From Helicobacter sp. 'house sparrow 1' (lineage in GTDB: Bacteria; Campylobacterota; Campylobacteria; Campylobacterales; Helicobacteraceae), in the NCBI RefSeq assembly GCF_900199585.1, contig NZ_FZQY01000006.1:1-62441 (forward strand): 62,441 bases of DNA, given 5' to 3'. Each line of letters opens with the position of its first letter. The stretch's first letter is position 1. Shown one piece after another: positions 33,321 to 42,877 of this stretch. The notes under the pieces were generated by a model, which did not search any database, was not told the DNA's origin, and saw nothing but the letters and a program-made list of their open reading frames with translations. Both the position numbers and the translations under genes were made by a program.

Positions 33321-34336
33321 AATTAAAGTACTATATTGCTTCTGTGGTATTAATAGTGCTAGTGGTTGGGATATGTGCCTATAACTTCCTTCCCAAGGAA
33401 TTTCTTGTTTCAATATCAATGCAAGATGGCAAGGTTTTTACCGTGCCACTTATTGTTTTATTGGGTATTTTTGCAGGTATTTTATTTTTACTTGGATTAT
33501 TGTTTTTTGCAATAGATTGGGTTGTAAGCAGGATTAGTGTTTTTTACCAACAAAAAGATTTGCAACAATTAATATTGCAGATTCTAGATCAGGCCTGCAG
33601 AGATAATTATACGCCCATAAGCTATCGGGATCGTAATTTTTTAACTTTATCAAAGATATTAAAAAGATTCTCCTTAACTCCAAAGCTTGATAGCCAAAAT
33701 AGTGGAATCAATAAAGTTGATAGAATTTTTGAAGTATTTAATCAAGTTGAGTTGGGATATGAGCAGGATTTAAAAAAATACCACCTATCTTTGGATAATA
33801 GTTTTTATATTAAAAATATTTTAAATCGATTAAAGAAAGATTATAGGCTGGGTTTTAGCATTCTAGCAGATGGCGATTATAGTGAGGAAGTTAAAGAAAA
33901 AGTATTTTTAAGTATTTTAAATAGATGTAATCAAAAAGAAATTACAAAAATTTTAGAAAATACCACTTATTTATCAAAGACGATGCTATTTGAAGCAGTT
34001 GAAGCATATAAGAAACTTCAATTTATGATTGATGATAAGATGATGGTTCAATTTTGTAAAAAAGCTAATTTTGAAGCCTCTGATTACATATGGCTGACAA
34101 AAAAGTTGAAAGGATTTTTTGGTCCAGATGAATGGCTAAAGTTTTTTGAAAATCTTACTCTTTTGGAAGAAAAGGCAGAGCTTAGTTTCTTATATATTCT
34201 TTGTGATCTAGAAATGATCTCTCAAGTTGAGCAAAGACTCTCCAATATCCAAAAAGATGATTTTTTAGCTGTGAGAGCCTTCATAGACCTAAGAAAACAA
34301 GGAAAGGGGTATCCTCTAGATCTCTTTTTCCTTTGA
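33317..34336 (+). CDS. Conserved membrane protein of unknown function
   Basis: Protein of 339 residues that I cannot place in a functional family. Two transmembrane helices lie near residues 5-25 and 45-68, followed by a long, Lys/Glu-rich, mostly helical cytoplasmic or periplasmic domain (VSRISVFYQQKDLQQLILQ onward), with repeated helix-turn patterns toward the end. Its ATG overlaps the dksA stop (ATGA), so it is translated with dksA, as is its apparent H. pylori counterpart. It ends 21 bp inside the convergent permease gene. Confidence 0.65.
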   Translation: MKLKYYIASVVLIVLVVGICAYNFLPKEFLVSISMQDGKVFTVPLIVLLGIFAGILFLLGLLFFAIDWVVSRISVFYQQKDLQQLILQILDQACRDNYTPISYRDRNFLTLSKILKRFSLTPKLDSQNSGINKVDRIFEVFNQVELGYEQDLKKYHLSLDNSFYIKNILNRLKKDYRLGFSILADGDYSEEVKEKVFLSILNRCNQKEITKILENTTYLSKTMLFEAVEAYKKLQFMIDDKMMVQFCKKANFEASDYIWLTKKLKGFFGPDEWLKFFENLTLLEEKAELSFLYILCDLEMISQVEQRLSNIQKDDFLAVRAFIDLRKQGKGYPLDLFFL

Positions 34337-35683
34337 TTTTCTATTTTGTAGGAAATACGCACCATAACAAATAGCAATAAAAATTAAGGTTGCAATAATA
34401 GCAATTTGTTGAGTTGTATCAAACCAACAACCTATAATAGAAGCTCCGCATAAAAATAGGGCTATTAGTGGAGTAAAAGGCATAAATGGAGTCTTATAAG
34501 GGAGCTTTTCAAGCATTTCTTTGGTGCATTTTTTTCTAAAGTTATACTGTGCAAGACTTACAGACATCCAAGTGAGAATGGAAGTGAAGCCAGAGACTCC
34601 AATTAGGGTTGAAAATACAATTTCTGGTGCAAAAACCAAAGAACCAAGCGCGCTCAATGAGCCAAGCATTGAAAAAATTACAGCATTTGTGGGAATACCT
34701 CTCTTATTAACTTTTCCAAAAAAAGCAGGAAGCTGCTTATCTTTTCCTAGGCTCCAGAGCATTCTTGATGAGGCATAGAGTCCAGAATTACTTACAGAAA
34801 AAATTGCAATGATAATAACAAAATTCATAATATCACCCGCATAAGGGATACCTATGCGATCTAAAACTGCTACAAATGGACTTGTGGTAATTCTTGCATC
34901 ATTGTAGGGCAATAGTGTTGCGATAATAAAAACAGTACCAATAAAAAATACAACCAATCTCCATAAAGTCGCATTAATAGCCCTAGGCATAGCTACTTGA
35001 GGATTTTTTGTTTCACCCACGGCAACTCCAATCACTTCAGTTCCAGAAAAGGCAAAATTAACCGCTAAAATTGTCATTAAGATTGCAGAGGCTCCATTTG
35101 GAAACCAACCATCTTTATAGTAGTTTTGGAAAGTATCAGCAACTCCAATTTGAAAAATATTAAAAAGGATTATGCCTGCACCAAAGAATAAAAAAATGAC
35201 AACTGCAGCAACTTTAATAAATGAAAATAAAAATTCACCTTCAGCAAAAATTTTCACTGTCCAGATATTTAGAGAAAAGATAATGATGCCAAAAATACTT
35301 GCCCATATCCATACATCCACATTTGGAAACCATTTTTGCATCATCAACCCAACAGCAGTAAATTCTCCTCCAAGAGCAGCTACCCAAGTAAGCCAATACA
35401 GCCAAGTTACAACATAGCCAGTGCTTGGGCTAATAAAACGATGTGCATAATCACCAAAGCTTGCGGTATTTGGAAAACTTGAGCTAAGTTCTCCTAAGCT
35501 CAACATTACTGTATAAACAATAATTGCACCAACACAATAGGACAAAAGTGTTCCAAGAGCTCCTGCGTGATGTAAATTTTCTCCAGTTGCCACAAAAAGA
35601 CCTGTTCCAATTACGCCACCAAAAGCAATCATCATAAGATGACGCTCTTTCATCACTCTATGAAAGCCTTCTTTATTCTCCAT
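34316..35683 (-). CDS. Amino-acid permease (APC superfamily, AAT family)
   Basis: Secondary transporter of 455 residues with twelve predicted helices. The helix-1 motif IAFGGVIGTGLFVATGENLHHAGALGTLLSY is diagnostic of the AAT family (lysine, proline, aromatic or GABA permeases), and NFAFSGTEVIGVAVGETKNP is the helix-6 substrate site. The specific amino acid cannot be read. I start at ATG 35683, which has AAGGTGG 10 nt upstream; an in-frame TTG 9 nt earlier lies too close to it. Monocistronic. Confidence 0.9.
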   Translation of the reverse strand: MENKEGFHRVMKERHLMMIAFGGVIGTGLFVATGENLHHAGALGTLLSYCVGAIIVYTVMLSLGELSSSFPNTASFGDYAHRFISPSTGYVVTWLYWLTWVAALGGEFTAVGLMMQKWFPNVDVWIWASIFGIIIFSLNIWTVKIFAEGEFLFSFIKVAAVVIFLFFGAGIILFNIFQIGVADTFQNYYKDGWFPNGASAILMTILAVNFAFSGTEVIGVAVGETKNPQVAMPRAINATLWRLVVFFIGTVFIIATLLPYNDARITTSPFVAVLDRIGIPYAGDIMNFVIIIAIFSVSNSGLYASSRMLWSLGKDKQLPAFFGKVNKRGIPTNAVIFSMLGSLSALGSLVFAPEIVFSTLIGVSGFTSILTWMSVSLAQYNFRKKCTKEMLEKLPYKTPFMPFTPLIALFLCGASIIGCWFDTTQQIAIIATLIFIAICYGAYFLQNRKSKEKEI

Positions 35684-35741
35684 AAAATTCAATCCACCTT
35701 GTTATTTTGTAAAAAAATAAAAGCCCCCATTTTAGCATAAA

Positions 35742-37301
35742 TTATTGCGTAACCCCGATGATATCAAGCTTATTGTTATAATCTTTAGTGTGAATATTTA
35801 AAAAATGCAACAGGGTATGAAAAACCTCATCATGGCTTAGAGTTCTATGTTCTTTTATTTTTAAATCTTTAAAAAAAATCTCTCTCAAACCTTTGTTTAG
35901 CCAAATATATGAAGGAATATGTTTTTGATTTTTTGGTGCAAGATTATAAGGAAGCCCTCCGTGCATGAATTGCCCATACTCTCCAAGACTTTCACCATGA
36001 TCACTAACATACCAAAGCCCAGCATCTAGAGGAGATTTCTCTAGCGCACGAATAATTTGGCTAATGATATAATCACTATAGCGTAAAGAATTATCATAAG
36101 CATTAACCAATTCCTCTTGAGTACATTTTTGAAGATTCTCTTCCTGGCATATAGGTTTAAAAAACTCAAATTCTTTTGGATATCGTTCAAAATATTTGCT
36201 TCCGTGGCTTCCTCTTAAGTTTATCACCAAAAAGGTATTATTTTTTGCATCTTGAATGATATGTTGTATTTCTTTAAGCATATCACCATCAAGGTGACCT
36301 TCATTATAATAGGATATGTTTTTAATCCTTTTGCAGACATCTCCCATACAAGTTCCCCCATTATTGCTTATCCACCAAACATCATACTTTACTCTTTGTG
36401 CGATGTCTAAGATATTATCACGGAATAAGCTTAGGTTTCTTGAAGTATAGGTTTGGTGTGTAAGGTCTGTAAGTAGGCAAGGAATACTGATTGCCGTGAT
36501 AATACCGCAAGAGTAAAAATCCTCAAAATTAATCAAATCAAAGGATTTTATAAAAGGATTGGTAGGTCTTTGGTAACCATTGAGTTCAAAGTTTTCAGCC
36601 CTCGCACTCTCTCCAATTACAAGAGTAAAAATTTTAGGTCTATCATTTTGGCTTAAAGTTGCATCCAGTCCTACAAAGGTGTAAGAATGTGGAGTGTGAA
36701 GCGCGTTTGACATGTAGCGAATGGTGGATCGGATAGGACCAACAGGATTTAGCATATCAATAGTTGGTTTATAGGCTTTAAAGGTAAAGATAATATTTTT
36801 TCCATTAAAAAACCATATTGCAATAAGACCAAAAAAATAAAAAAGAATTAACAAAAGTTTTGTTTTTAATAAGGATTTTTTAACTTTGATGCCAAAAATA
36901 ACACATAAGGGGAGTATAGCAAGGACAAGGATTTTTAGTATAGCCCAAAAACTTATAAAATCCCTAGCTTCTTGAGCATTGGTTTTAAATAAGCTCTCAA
37001 TAATCATTGGATTAATGCTAATATTGAAAGTATCCATATAATAGGCACTAAGGGCACCTATAGCTACCAAAAGAGTTAGAAAAATACGATAAGTAAAAAT
37101 ACAATTTAAAATTTCTAGAATCAAGGCATAAAGGAAGAGAAGAAAAGTAGCTATGTATAAGATTGAAGGCTGAAAAAATGAAGAAAGCTCCAGTGTTGTT
37201 TTTATAGTTTTCCAAAAGGTATTTTGATAGATAAATACAAAAAAACAACTCACAAAAAAAATAATAAAATGGTAGTTCTTGATTAATTTTTTCAAAGACA
37301 A
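35742..37301 (-). CDS. eptA: Lipid A phosphoethanolamine transferase
   Basis: Inner-membrane alkaline-phosphatase-fold enzyme of 519 residues that moves phosphoethanolamine from phosphatidylethanolamine to lipid A, lowering surface charge and sensitivity to cationic peptides. Five N-terminal helices (~residues 10-170) precede the periplasmic sulfatase-like domain. Metal ligands Glu231 (GESARAENF), Asp434-His435 (SDHGESLGEYG) and nucleophile Thr269 (CGIITAISIPC) are in place, with paired Cys for disulphides. Corresponds to H. pylori HP0022. Divergent from argG with 180 bp between. Confidence 0.9.
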   Translation of the reverse strand: MSLKKLIKNYHFIIFFVSCFFVFIYQNTFWKTIKTTLELSSFFQPSILYIATFLLFLYALILEILNCIFTYRIFLTLLVAIGALSAYYMDTFNISINPMIIESLFKTNAQEARDFISFWAILKILVLAILPLCVIFGIKVKKSLLKTKLLLILFYFFGLIAIWFFNGKNIIFTFKAYKPTIDMLNPVGPIRSTIRYMSNALHTPHSYTFVGLDATLSQNDRPKIFTLVIGESARAENFELNGYQRPTNPFIKSFDLINFEDFYSCGIITAISIPCLLTDLTHQTYTSRNLSLFRDNILDIAQRVKYDVWWISNNGGTCMGDVCKRIKNISYYNEGHLDGDMLKEIQHIIQDAKNNTFLVINLRGSHGSKYFERYPKEFEFFKPICQEENLQKCTQEELVNAYDNSLRYSDYIISQIIRALEKSPLDAGLWYVSDHGESLGEYGQFMHGGLPYNLAPKNQKHIPSYIWLNKGLREIFFKDLKIKEHRTLSHDEVFHTLLHFLNIHTKDYNNKLDIIGVTQ

Positions 37302-37481
37302 GGCCTTGTTGAGATACTCTGAAATGCTTTTTATGCCACAGATTCTAGCACAACTTTTCTAGCTTATGATAAAATCACAGAACTTAAAAAATATCAAAAA
37401 TATGCAGGATAAAAGGGTAGGATTTAAAAATTTTATTTTTATATTTTTGGTTTTAAAAAGAGATATAAAAAGGATATTGAG

Positions 37482-38690
37482 ATGGTTAAAAAGGTAGTTT
37501 TAGCTTATTCTGGAGGACTAGATACAAGTGTGATTTTAAAATGGCTAGGTGATACTTATAATTGCGAAGTCATCACTTTTACTGCAGATATTGGGCAGGG
37601 AGAAGAAGTAGAGCCTGCAAGACTTAAGGCTCAAAAGTTAGGAATTAAACCAGAAAATATTTTTATAGAGGATTTAAGAGAAGAATTTATCAAGGATTTT
37701 GTATTCCCAATGTTTCGTGCAAACACAATTTATGAGGGAGAGTATCTCTTAGGCACAAGCATAGCACGACCTCTGATTGCAAAAAGATTGGTAGAGATTG
37801 CAGCTCTCAAGGGTGCTGATGCTATTGCACATGGGGCTACTGGAAAGGGAAATGATCAGGTGAGATTTGAGTTAGGTGCCTATGCACTAAATCCTGATAT
37901 TAAAGTGATTGCTCCTTGGAGAGAGTGGGATTTAAATAGTAGAGAGAAGCTTTTAGCATATGCACAAGAAGCTGGAATTGAAATTGAAAAGAAAAAAAAT
38001 AAATCCCCATATTCTATGGATGCAAATTTATTGCATATTTCTTATGAGGGACAGATTCTAGAAGATCCAAATATGGCACCTGAAGAGGATATGTGGCGAT
38101 GGACAAAATCGCCTAAGGAAGCACCCAATGAAGCTGAAGTCATTACAATTGAATTTAAACAAGGAGATGGGGTAGCAATCAATGGAGATATGCTCTCTCC
38201 TGCGCAATTTTGGGAAAAATTAAATGAGCTTGGATGTAAGCATGGAATTGGTAGATTGGATCTTGTAGAAAATCGCTATGTGGGGATGAAATCGCGTGGT
38301 TGCTATGAGACACCAGGGGGAAGTATTTATCTAAAGGCTCATCGTGCAATTGAATCTTTATGCCTAGATAGAGAGGCGATGCATCTTAAAGATGAAATAA
38401 TGCCAAAGTATGCAAGTTTAATTTACAATGGCTATTGGTTTTCTCCAGAAAGAGAGGCTTTGCAGGCACTGATTGATAAAACTCAAGAAAGAGTTGAGGG
38501 GATTGTGAGACTAGAGCTTTATAAAGGGAATGTAACAATCTTGGGTAGAGAATCTAAGAATTCTTTGTTTGATGCTGCTTATAGCACTTTTGAAGAAGAT
38601 AGTGTTTATAACCAAAAAGATGCAGCAGGTTTTATTAAGTTGAATGCATTGCGCTTTATTATCGCAGGTAAAGCAGGTTTAAAAAAATAA
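37482..38690 (+). CDS. argG: Argininosuccinate synthase
   Basis: Joins citrulline and aspartate in arginine biosynthesis, using ATP; 402 residues, full length. The PP-loop [11 protein letters not shown] is at residues 9-19, with [29 protein letters not shown] and SPERE near the C-terminus. H. pylori lacks this enzyme and requires arginine, so its presence marks a different Helicobacter with at least part of an arginine pathway. AAGGA precedes the ATG. A strong palindromic terminator follows 31 nt after the stop. Confidence 0.97.
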   Translation: MVKKVVLAYSGGLDTSVILKWLGDTYNCEVITFTADIGQGEEVEPARLKAQKLGIKPENIFIEDLREEFIKDFVFPMFRANTIYEGEYLLGTSIARPLIAKRLVEIAALKGADAIAHGATGKGNDQVRFELGAYALNPDIKVIAPWREWDLNSREKLLAYAQEAGIEIEKKKNKSPYSMDANLLHISYEGQILEDPNMAPEEDMWRWTKSPKEAPNEAEVITIEFKQGDGVAINGDMLSPAQFWEKLNELGCKHGIGRLDLVENRYVGMKSRGCYETPGGSIYLKAHRAIESLCLDREAMHLKDEIMPKYASLIYNGYWFSPEREALQALIDKTQERVEGIVRLELYKGNVTILGRESKNSLFDAAYSTFEEDSVYNQKDAAGFIKLNALRFIIAGKAGLKK

Positions 38691-38720
38691 TTGGTTTAGT
38701 TGCTAAAAATAAATAAAAAT

Positions 38721-38744
38721 CTTAGAATCTAGCTAGATTCTAAG
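38721..38744 (+). terminator. Palindromic terminator of argG
   Basis: A perfect 24-bp palindrome (10-bp stem with an AGCT centre), 31 nt after the argG stop, is followed by AGATACTTTTAG. The stem is strong for this AT-rich genome. A second hairpin about 80 nt on may back it up. Confidence 0.6.
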
Positions 38745-38820
38745 AGATACTTTTAGAGTTGTTTTCTTCTTACTTGGATTAAAATCAATTTTTCTTTTTG
38801 ATAAAAATATTTTATCCCTT

Positions 38821-38838
38821 GAGTATTTAAAAATACTC
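38821..38838 (+). terminator. Second hairpin with T tail after argG
   Basis: GAGTATTT and its complement AAATACTC (8 bp) have a 2-nt spacer and are followed by TTTTAT. The outer bases CCCT and AGGG could extend it. It may insulate the downstream MerR-controlled units from argG read-through. Confidence 0.4.
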
Positions 38839-39084
38839 TTTTATAGGGTTATTAGTTTTTAGTTCTTTTAATGGTTGCTTGGATTTTAAAAGAAATAAGT
38901 GATAAAAGATTGTATGAGTTTAGTATTTTGTGGTTTGCTCTCACATAGATTATAAAAGTTTGTGTTTTTTTAGAGATTGCAAAGATGATGTGAAACCATA
39001 ATTTATGATAGCTTTACCCCGGCCATCCCTCCATTTTTATACACACCTTATTGCCTTATTTAATCTAAAGTTTTTAATCTGCTC

Positions 39085-39115
39085 TTGACTGATAGCTACT
39101 CTCATCTTTTATAAT
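39085..39115 (+). promoter_or_regulatory. MerR-type promoter, copy 1 (mdaB-merR)
   Basis: TTGACT (39085-39090) and a perfect TATAAT (39110-39115) are separated by 19 bp, the over-long spacer characteristic of MerR-activated promoters. The spacer carries GAT...ATC as an imperfect dyad. The same element recurs at 40225 and 44907. A 50-nt block around it (39067-39116) is identical, bar one base, to 40207-40256. It lies 75 nt before the quinone reductase. Confidence 0.8.
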
Positions 39116-39190
39116 TAAATGCTAATTTTTGTAGCTAATTTTAGTTGCTTGTGTTTTTTAGGGTTAAGACTAAATTTTTAAGGATAAAAA

Positions 39191-39772
39191 ATGAAAAATA
39201 TTTTACTTTTAAATGGTGCTAAGGTTTTTGGGGCTTCTGAGGGAAGAATTAATAATACATTGCATAATCTAGCCATAGAAGTTTTAAGTGATTTGGGTTA
39301 TAAGATACAGCAAACTCATATAGACAAAGGATATATCCTTGAAGATGAGGTGCAAAAGATTTTAGATTCTGATGTGATGATTTATCAAATGCCTGCTTGG
39401 TGGATGGGGGAACCTTGGATTGTAAAGAAGTATATAGATGAGGTTTTTATGGGCCTTTATGGAAAGCTTTTTAGTGGAGATGGTAGAAGCAGGGATGATG
39501 AGAGTAAAAAATATGGCAGTGGCGGATTAAATCATCATAAAAAATATCTTTTCTCCATGACTTGGAATGCGCCACTAGAGGCTTTTATAGAAAAAAATCA
39601 ATTTTTTGAAGGAGTGGGAATTGATGGAGTATTGTTTCATTTACATAAAGCACATCAGTTTATTGGAATGCAGGCTTTAGAGAGTTTTGCTTGCTTTAAT
39701 GTGATCAAAGATCCACAGGTGCAACAATATAAGAAAGATTATGAAGCACATCTTAGAAAAATTTTTGGTTAA
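39191..39772 (+). CDS. mdaB: MdaB-type NADPH:quinone oxidoreductase
   Basis: Flavoprotein of 193 residues that reduces quinones to quinols by two electrons, sparing the cell from semiquinone radicals. The match to E. coli MdaB is strong: NILLLNGAKVF at the N-terminus, the MPAWWMGEPWIVKKYIDEVF signature, KKYGSGGL, and SMTWNAPLEAFIEKNQFFEGVGIDG. H. pylori MdaB is an oxidative-stress and colonisation factor. It is preceded by a MerR-type promoter and followed after 8 nt by the merR gene, so the two are co-transcribed and the regulator probably controls its own operon. Confidence 0.95.
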   Translation: MKNILLLNGAKVFGASEGRINNTLHNLAIEVLSDLGYKIQQTHIDKGYILEDEVQKILDSDVMIYQMPAWWMGEPWIVKKYIDEVFMGLYGKLFSGDGRSRDDESKKYGSGGLNHHKKYLFSMTWNAPLEAFIEKNQFFEGVGIDGVLFHLHKAHQFIGMQALESFACFNVIKDPQVQQYKKDYEAHLRKIFG

Positions 39773-39780
39773 GGAAATCA

Positions 39781-40194
39781 ATGGCATATACAATTATTGA
39801 AGTAGAAAGACAAACAGGCATCTCTTCGCATACCCTAAGATTTTGGATCAAAAAGGGTTTGTTTCCTTTTATTCAAAGAGATAAAAATGGTGTGAAATAT
39901 TTTTCTCAAAGAGATATTGATTGGGCATTGTGGGTGGAGTGTTTGAGATCCATGCAAATGAGCTTAGAAGATATAAAAAAATATATTCTTTCAGCATCTC
40001 AAGGAATGGATAGCATCAAAGAGAGAAAAGAAATGCTCTGCAAACAGAGAAATAAAGTAAAACAACTGCTAAAAACCACTAAGAAATCCTTAGAGATGGT
40101 GGAGCACAAAATAAAGATTTATGAAGAAATGATACAAAGTGGTAAAGATTTATTAAATCCAGAAAGCAAGGATTATTATAAAAATCAAGAATGA
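39781..40194 (+). CDS. MerR-family regulator, AdhR/NmlR type
   Basis: Transcription factor of 137 residues. The N-terminal winged helix TIIEVERQTGISSHTLRFWIKKGLFPFIQRDKNGVKYF binds DNA, and a coiled-coil dimerisation helix follows. It lacks the clustered C-terminal Cys of metal sensors. Instead, Cys54 in WVECLRSMQMS aligns with the conserved Cys of the AdhR/NmlR group (VKCMRSAG in B. subtilis AdhR), which senses aldehydes, quinones and other electrophiles. A second Cys lies near residue 86. AAGGA overlapping the mdaB stop couples it to mdaB. Three matching 19-bp-spacer promoters nearby are its likely targets. Confidence 0.88.
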   Translation: MAYTIIEVERQTGISSHTLRFWIKKGLFPFIQRDKNGVKYFSQRDIDWALWVECLRSMQMSLEDIKKYILSASQGMDSIKERKEMLCKQRNKVKQLLKTTKKSLEMVEHKIKIYEEMIQSGKDLLNPESKDYYKNQE

Positions 40195-40224
40195 TCTTTA
40201 GCCTAAAAAGTTTTTAATCTACTC

Positions 40225-40255
40225 TTGACTGATAGCTACTCTCATCTTTTATAAT
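40225..40255 (+). promoter_or_regulatory. MerR-type promoter, copy 2 (molybdenum-hydroxylase operon)
   Basis: TTGACT (40225-40230), 19-bp spacer, TATAAT (40250-40255), placed in the 92-bp gap between merR and the 2Fe-2S subunit gene, 31 nt before its ATG. Sequence 40207-40256 copies 39067-39116 with one difference. The element is thus an exact duplicate used to bring the operon under the same regulator. Confidence 0.8.
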
Positions 40256-40286
40256 TGTATTTTAATCCTTTAGTAAGTGAGTAAAA

Positions 40287-40745
40287 ATGCAAAGTTTATT
40301 AGTTGATGGCAAAAGTTATGATGTAAGCAATGTGCCCGAAGATACCCCTATTTTATGGGTTTTGAGAGATTATTTAAATCTCACAGGGGCAAAATTTGGT
40401 TGTGGTGTTGGGTCCTGTGGTGCCTGCTCTATTTTATTAGATAATGAGGTAATAAGGGGTTGCTCTACTGCTTTAAAAGAAGCACAGGGAAAAGAAATAA
40501 AAACCATTGAAAATATTCAAGATAGAGAAATCAATCTTTTAAGAAAATACTGGATAGAAGAAGATGTTGCGCAATGTGGCTATTGCCAACCTGGGCAAAT
40601 TGTCAATGCAGCAGGTCTTTTAAAAAGTAAAAAAAATCCTACAAAACAAGAAATTATTGAAGCAATGACTGGAAATTTATGTCGCTGTGGAACTTACAAC
40701 AAAATTTTAAGTGCAATTGAAAAGACATCAAAGGAACTTGTATGA
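40287..40745 (+). CDS. 2Fe-2S subunit of a molybdenum hydroxylase
   Basis: Electron-transfer subunit of 152 residues of the xanthine-oxidase family, like IorA of isoquinoline 1-oxidoreductase. The plant-type cluster is bound by Cys39, Cys44, Cys47 and Cys59 (FGCGVGSCGACS), and the second by Cys97, Cys100, Cys132 and Cys134 (QCGYCQPGQ, LCRCGTY). It passes electrons from the molybdenum subunit to an acceptor, often a cytochrome or quinone. No FAD subunit gene is present, as in two-subunit IorAB-type enzymes. It overlaps the large subunit by 4 bp. Confidence 0.93.
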   Translation: MQSLLVDGKSYDVSNVPEDTPILWVLRDYLNLTGAKFGCGVGSCGACSILLDNEVIRGCSTALKEAQGKEIKTIENIQDREINLLRKYWIEEDVAQCGYCQPGQIVNAAGLLKSKKNPTKQEIIEAMTGNLCRCGTYNKILSAIEKTSKELV

Positions 40746-42877
40746 ATAGGAGAGATTTTCTAAAATATACTTCAAGTTTATCAGGGGCTTTATTAGTTAG
40801 TTTTTACATACCATCAAAATCAAAAGCAGATGTGTTGCCACAAGATCAAAGCTTTAGGGCAAATGCTTTTATTGAAATTGCAAGGGATAATACTATTAGT
40901 TTTATGCTAGCTAATGTAGAGATGGGGCAGGGTGCTTATAGCGGAATTGCTACTTGTATTGCTGATGAGCTAGATGCAAAATGGGAAGAAATTATCTTTA
41001 AGCCAGCTCCTGTGGATCCTATCTATGCAGAACCTAGTTGGGGTTTGATGATCACAGGAGGATCACGCACTATCCGTAATAATCAAGAATATGTTAGAGG
41101 ATTTGGTGCGACTTTAAGATTGATGCTAAAAATGGCCGCAGCAAAGAGACTAGGTGTAGCAGTCAAAGATTTAAAAACTAAAGATTCCTATGTAATTTAT
41201 AAAGATAAGAAAATTGCATATGGGGATTTGATTGATGAGTTAAGGGTAATGCAAGTGCCACAGAATGCACCACTTAAAACCCCACAAGAATATAATCTTA
41301 TTGGCAAACCAAATAAGCGTCATCCTCTTGAAGTGATGGAAAAAATTACAGGTAAAGCAAGGTTTGGAATTGATACAAGATTGCCTAATCTAAAATTTGC
41401 AGCCATTATACAACCTAGGGTTTTTGGAGCAAAGATAAAGAGTTTTGATGCTAAAGAAGCTTTAAAAATGGATGGAATCTTAAAGGTTAAGCGACTGCCT
41501 AACCAAAAAATTGCCATTATTGCCAATACCTGGTATCAAGCAAGAGAGGCATTACAAAAAGTTCAAGTTAATTGGGATGAGGGAGATTTTGCAAAGGTAA
41601 GCAGTGAAGATTTATATACCCAATATAAACAAATCTTACAAAGGCAGGATTTGCCTGTGATGAGAAAAGAAGGCGATAGCAATAAAGCCTTTAAAGAGGC
41701 CTATAAGGTTGTGAGTGCAGAATATTCTTTTCCCTTTTTAGCACATGCTCCTATGGAGCCACTAAATTGCACAATCCATCATCAAGGAGATAAGGCTTTA
41801 GTAGTGCTTGGGGGACAATTTCAGGGAATTTACAGGGATTTTTGTGCAAATATTTTAGGGGTTAAAAGTGAGAATGTGGAGTATCAAACCCCTTATCTTG
41901 GAGGAAGTTTTGGAAGAAGGGGAAGTATCAATAAAATGGAGTTAGACTGCATTGGTGATGCAGCCTATACTGCTAAAGATGAGCCCTATCCTATTATGAC
42001 ACTATGGAGTAGAGAGGATGATATCCAAATGGGTTGGTATCGTCCCTTGACACTTGCAAAAGTAAGAATTGCACTGAATAAAAAAGGAGAGATGACTGCA
42101 TTAGAGGGGGCTGTCATCAATCAATCCCTAACAAAAGGCACATTATTTGAAAAAGCAAGTTTTGTAGATGGAATTGATCACACACAAAGAGAGGGATTAG
42201 AAAATCATCCCTATAGTATTGCAAGCCATAATTTGAGTGCTTTTTGTCCAGAATTGCCCATACCTGCTTTATGGCTTAGGTCTGTAGGGCACACGGTTTC
42301 TGCTCCTATTATTGAAAATATTATTGATGAAGCAGCATTTGCACTTGGTGAGGATCCTCTGGATTTTAGAATTAAAAATATTAAAAATCCTCGTTTTGTG
42401 AATCTATTAAAAAGAGTAGCCCAAAGAAGCAATTGGTATGAGAGAGAAAAAGGCAGTGGCTATGGTGTGGCAATTGCTGAGTCTTTTGGTAGTATCGTAG
42501 CTTGTGTGGTTAAGGTTTTGGTGCAAGATAAGGATTATAGGGTGCAAAAAATTTGGTTTGGGGTTGATTGTGGCTTTGCATTTAATCCCTTGGCAGTGGA
42601 ACAACAAATGATTAGCGCGGCAAATTTTGCAATTGGCTATACAAAATATGCCAAAATAACGATCAAAAATGGTGCTACAGAGCAGGAGAATTTCTATGAT
42701 TATTCCCTTAATACAATTGCAGATGCTCCTGATTTAATTGATGTATCCATTATCAACTCAGGAGATAAGATTGGTGGAATTGGAGAAGTGGGGGTTCCGC
42801 CTGTTTTTGCAGGAATTATCAACGCGCTTTATGATGCTACAAAGAAGCGTTATACGCATTTTCCGGTGGTATTATAA
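40742..42877 (+). CDS. Molybdopterin-binding subunit of an aldehyde/N-heterocycle oxidoreductase
   Basis: Catalytic subunit of 711 residues, IorB-like. A twin-arginine signal (Arg3-Arg4 in NRRDFLKYTS, then a hydrophobic stretch ending near residue 30) predicts folded export to the periplasm. Cofactor motifs include GGSFGRRGS, LRSVGHTVSAP and the C-terminal GGIGEVGVPP with the catalytic Glu conserved in this family. The substrate (aldehyde, N-heterocycle or other) cannot be read; IorB, periplasmic aldehyde oxidase and nicotinate-type enzymes all fit. The start codon overlaps the small-subunit stop, and its stop overlaps xdhC by one base. Confidence 0.9.
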   Translation: MNRRDFLKYTSSLSGALLVSFYIPSKSKADVLPQDQSFRANAFIEIARDNTISFMLANVEMGQGAYSGIATCIADELDAKWEEIIFKPAPVDPIYAEPSWGLMITGGSRTIRNNQEYVRGFGATLRLMLKMAAAKRLGVAVKDLKTKDSYVIYKDKKIAYGDLIDELRVMQVPQNAPLKTPQEYNLIGKPNKRHPLEVMEKITGKARFGIDTRLPNLKFAAIIQPRVFGAKIKSFDAKEALKMDGILKVKRLPNQKIAIIANTWYQAREALQKVQVNWDEGDFAKVSSEDLYTQYKQILQRQDLPVMRKEGDSNKAFKEAYKVVSAEYSFPFLAHAPMEPLNCTIHHQGDKALVVLGGQFQGIYRDFCANILGVKSENVEYQTPYLGGSFGRRGSINKMELDCIGDAAYTAKDEPYPIMTLWSREDDIQMGWYRPLTLAKVRIALNKKGEMTALEGAVINQSLTKGTLFEKASFVDGIDHTQREGLENHPYSIASHNLSAFCPELPIPALWLRSVGHTVSAPIIENIIDEAAFALGEDPLDFRIKNIKNPRFVNLLKRVAQRSNWYEREKGSGYGVAIAESFGSIVACVVKVLVQDKDYRVQKIWFGVDCGFAFNPLAVEQQMISAANFAIGYTKYAKITIKNGATEQENFYDYSLNTIADAPDLIDVSIINSGDKIGGIGEVGVPPVFAGIINALYDATKKRYTHFPVVL

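Larger units (their letters stand above)
38691..39190. other. 500-bp gap with terminators and a MerR-type promoter
   Basis: There is no gene of convincing length. It holds the argG terminator (38721-38744), a second perfect hairpin (38821-38838) followed by TTTTAT, a low-complexity middle, and a MerR-type promoter at 39085-39115. One short frame (about 25 codons from the ATG at 38871) lacks a ribosome site, so I do not call it. The length suggests a junction between core chromosome and the accessory regulon. Confidence 0.6.

Noticed and set aside
38871-38950. Short frame of about 25 codons after argG
   Set aside because: It has no ribosome site, no recognisable product, and falls between terminators; too short to support.
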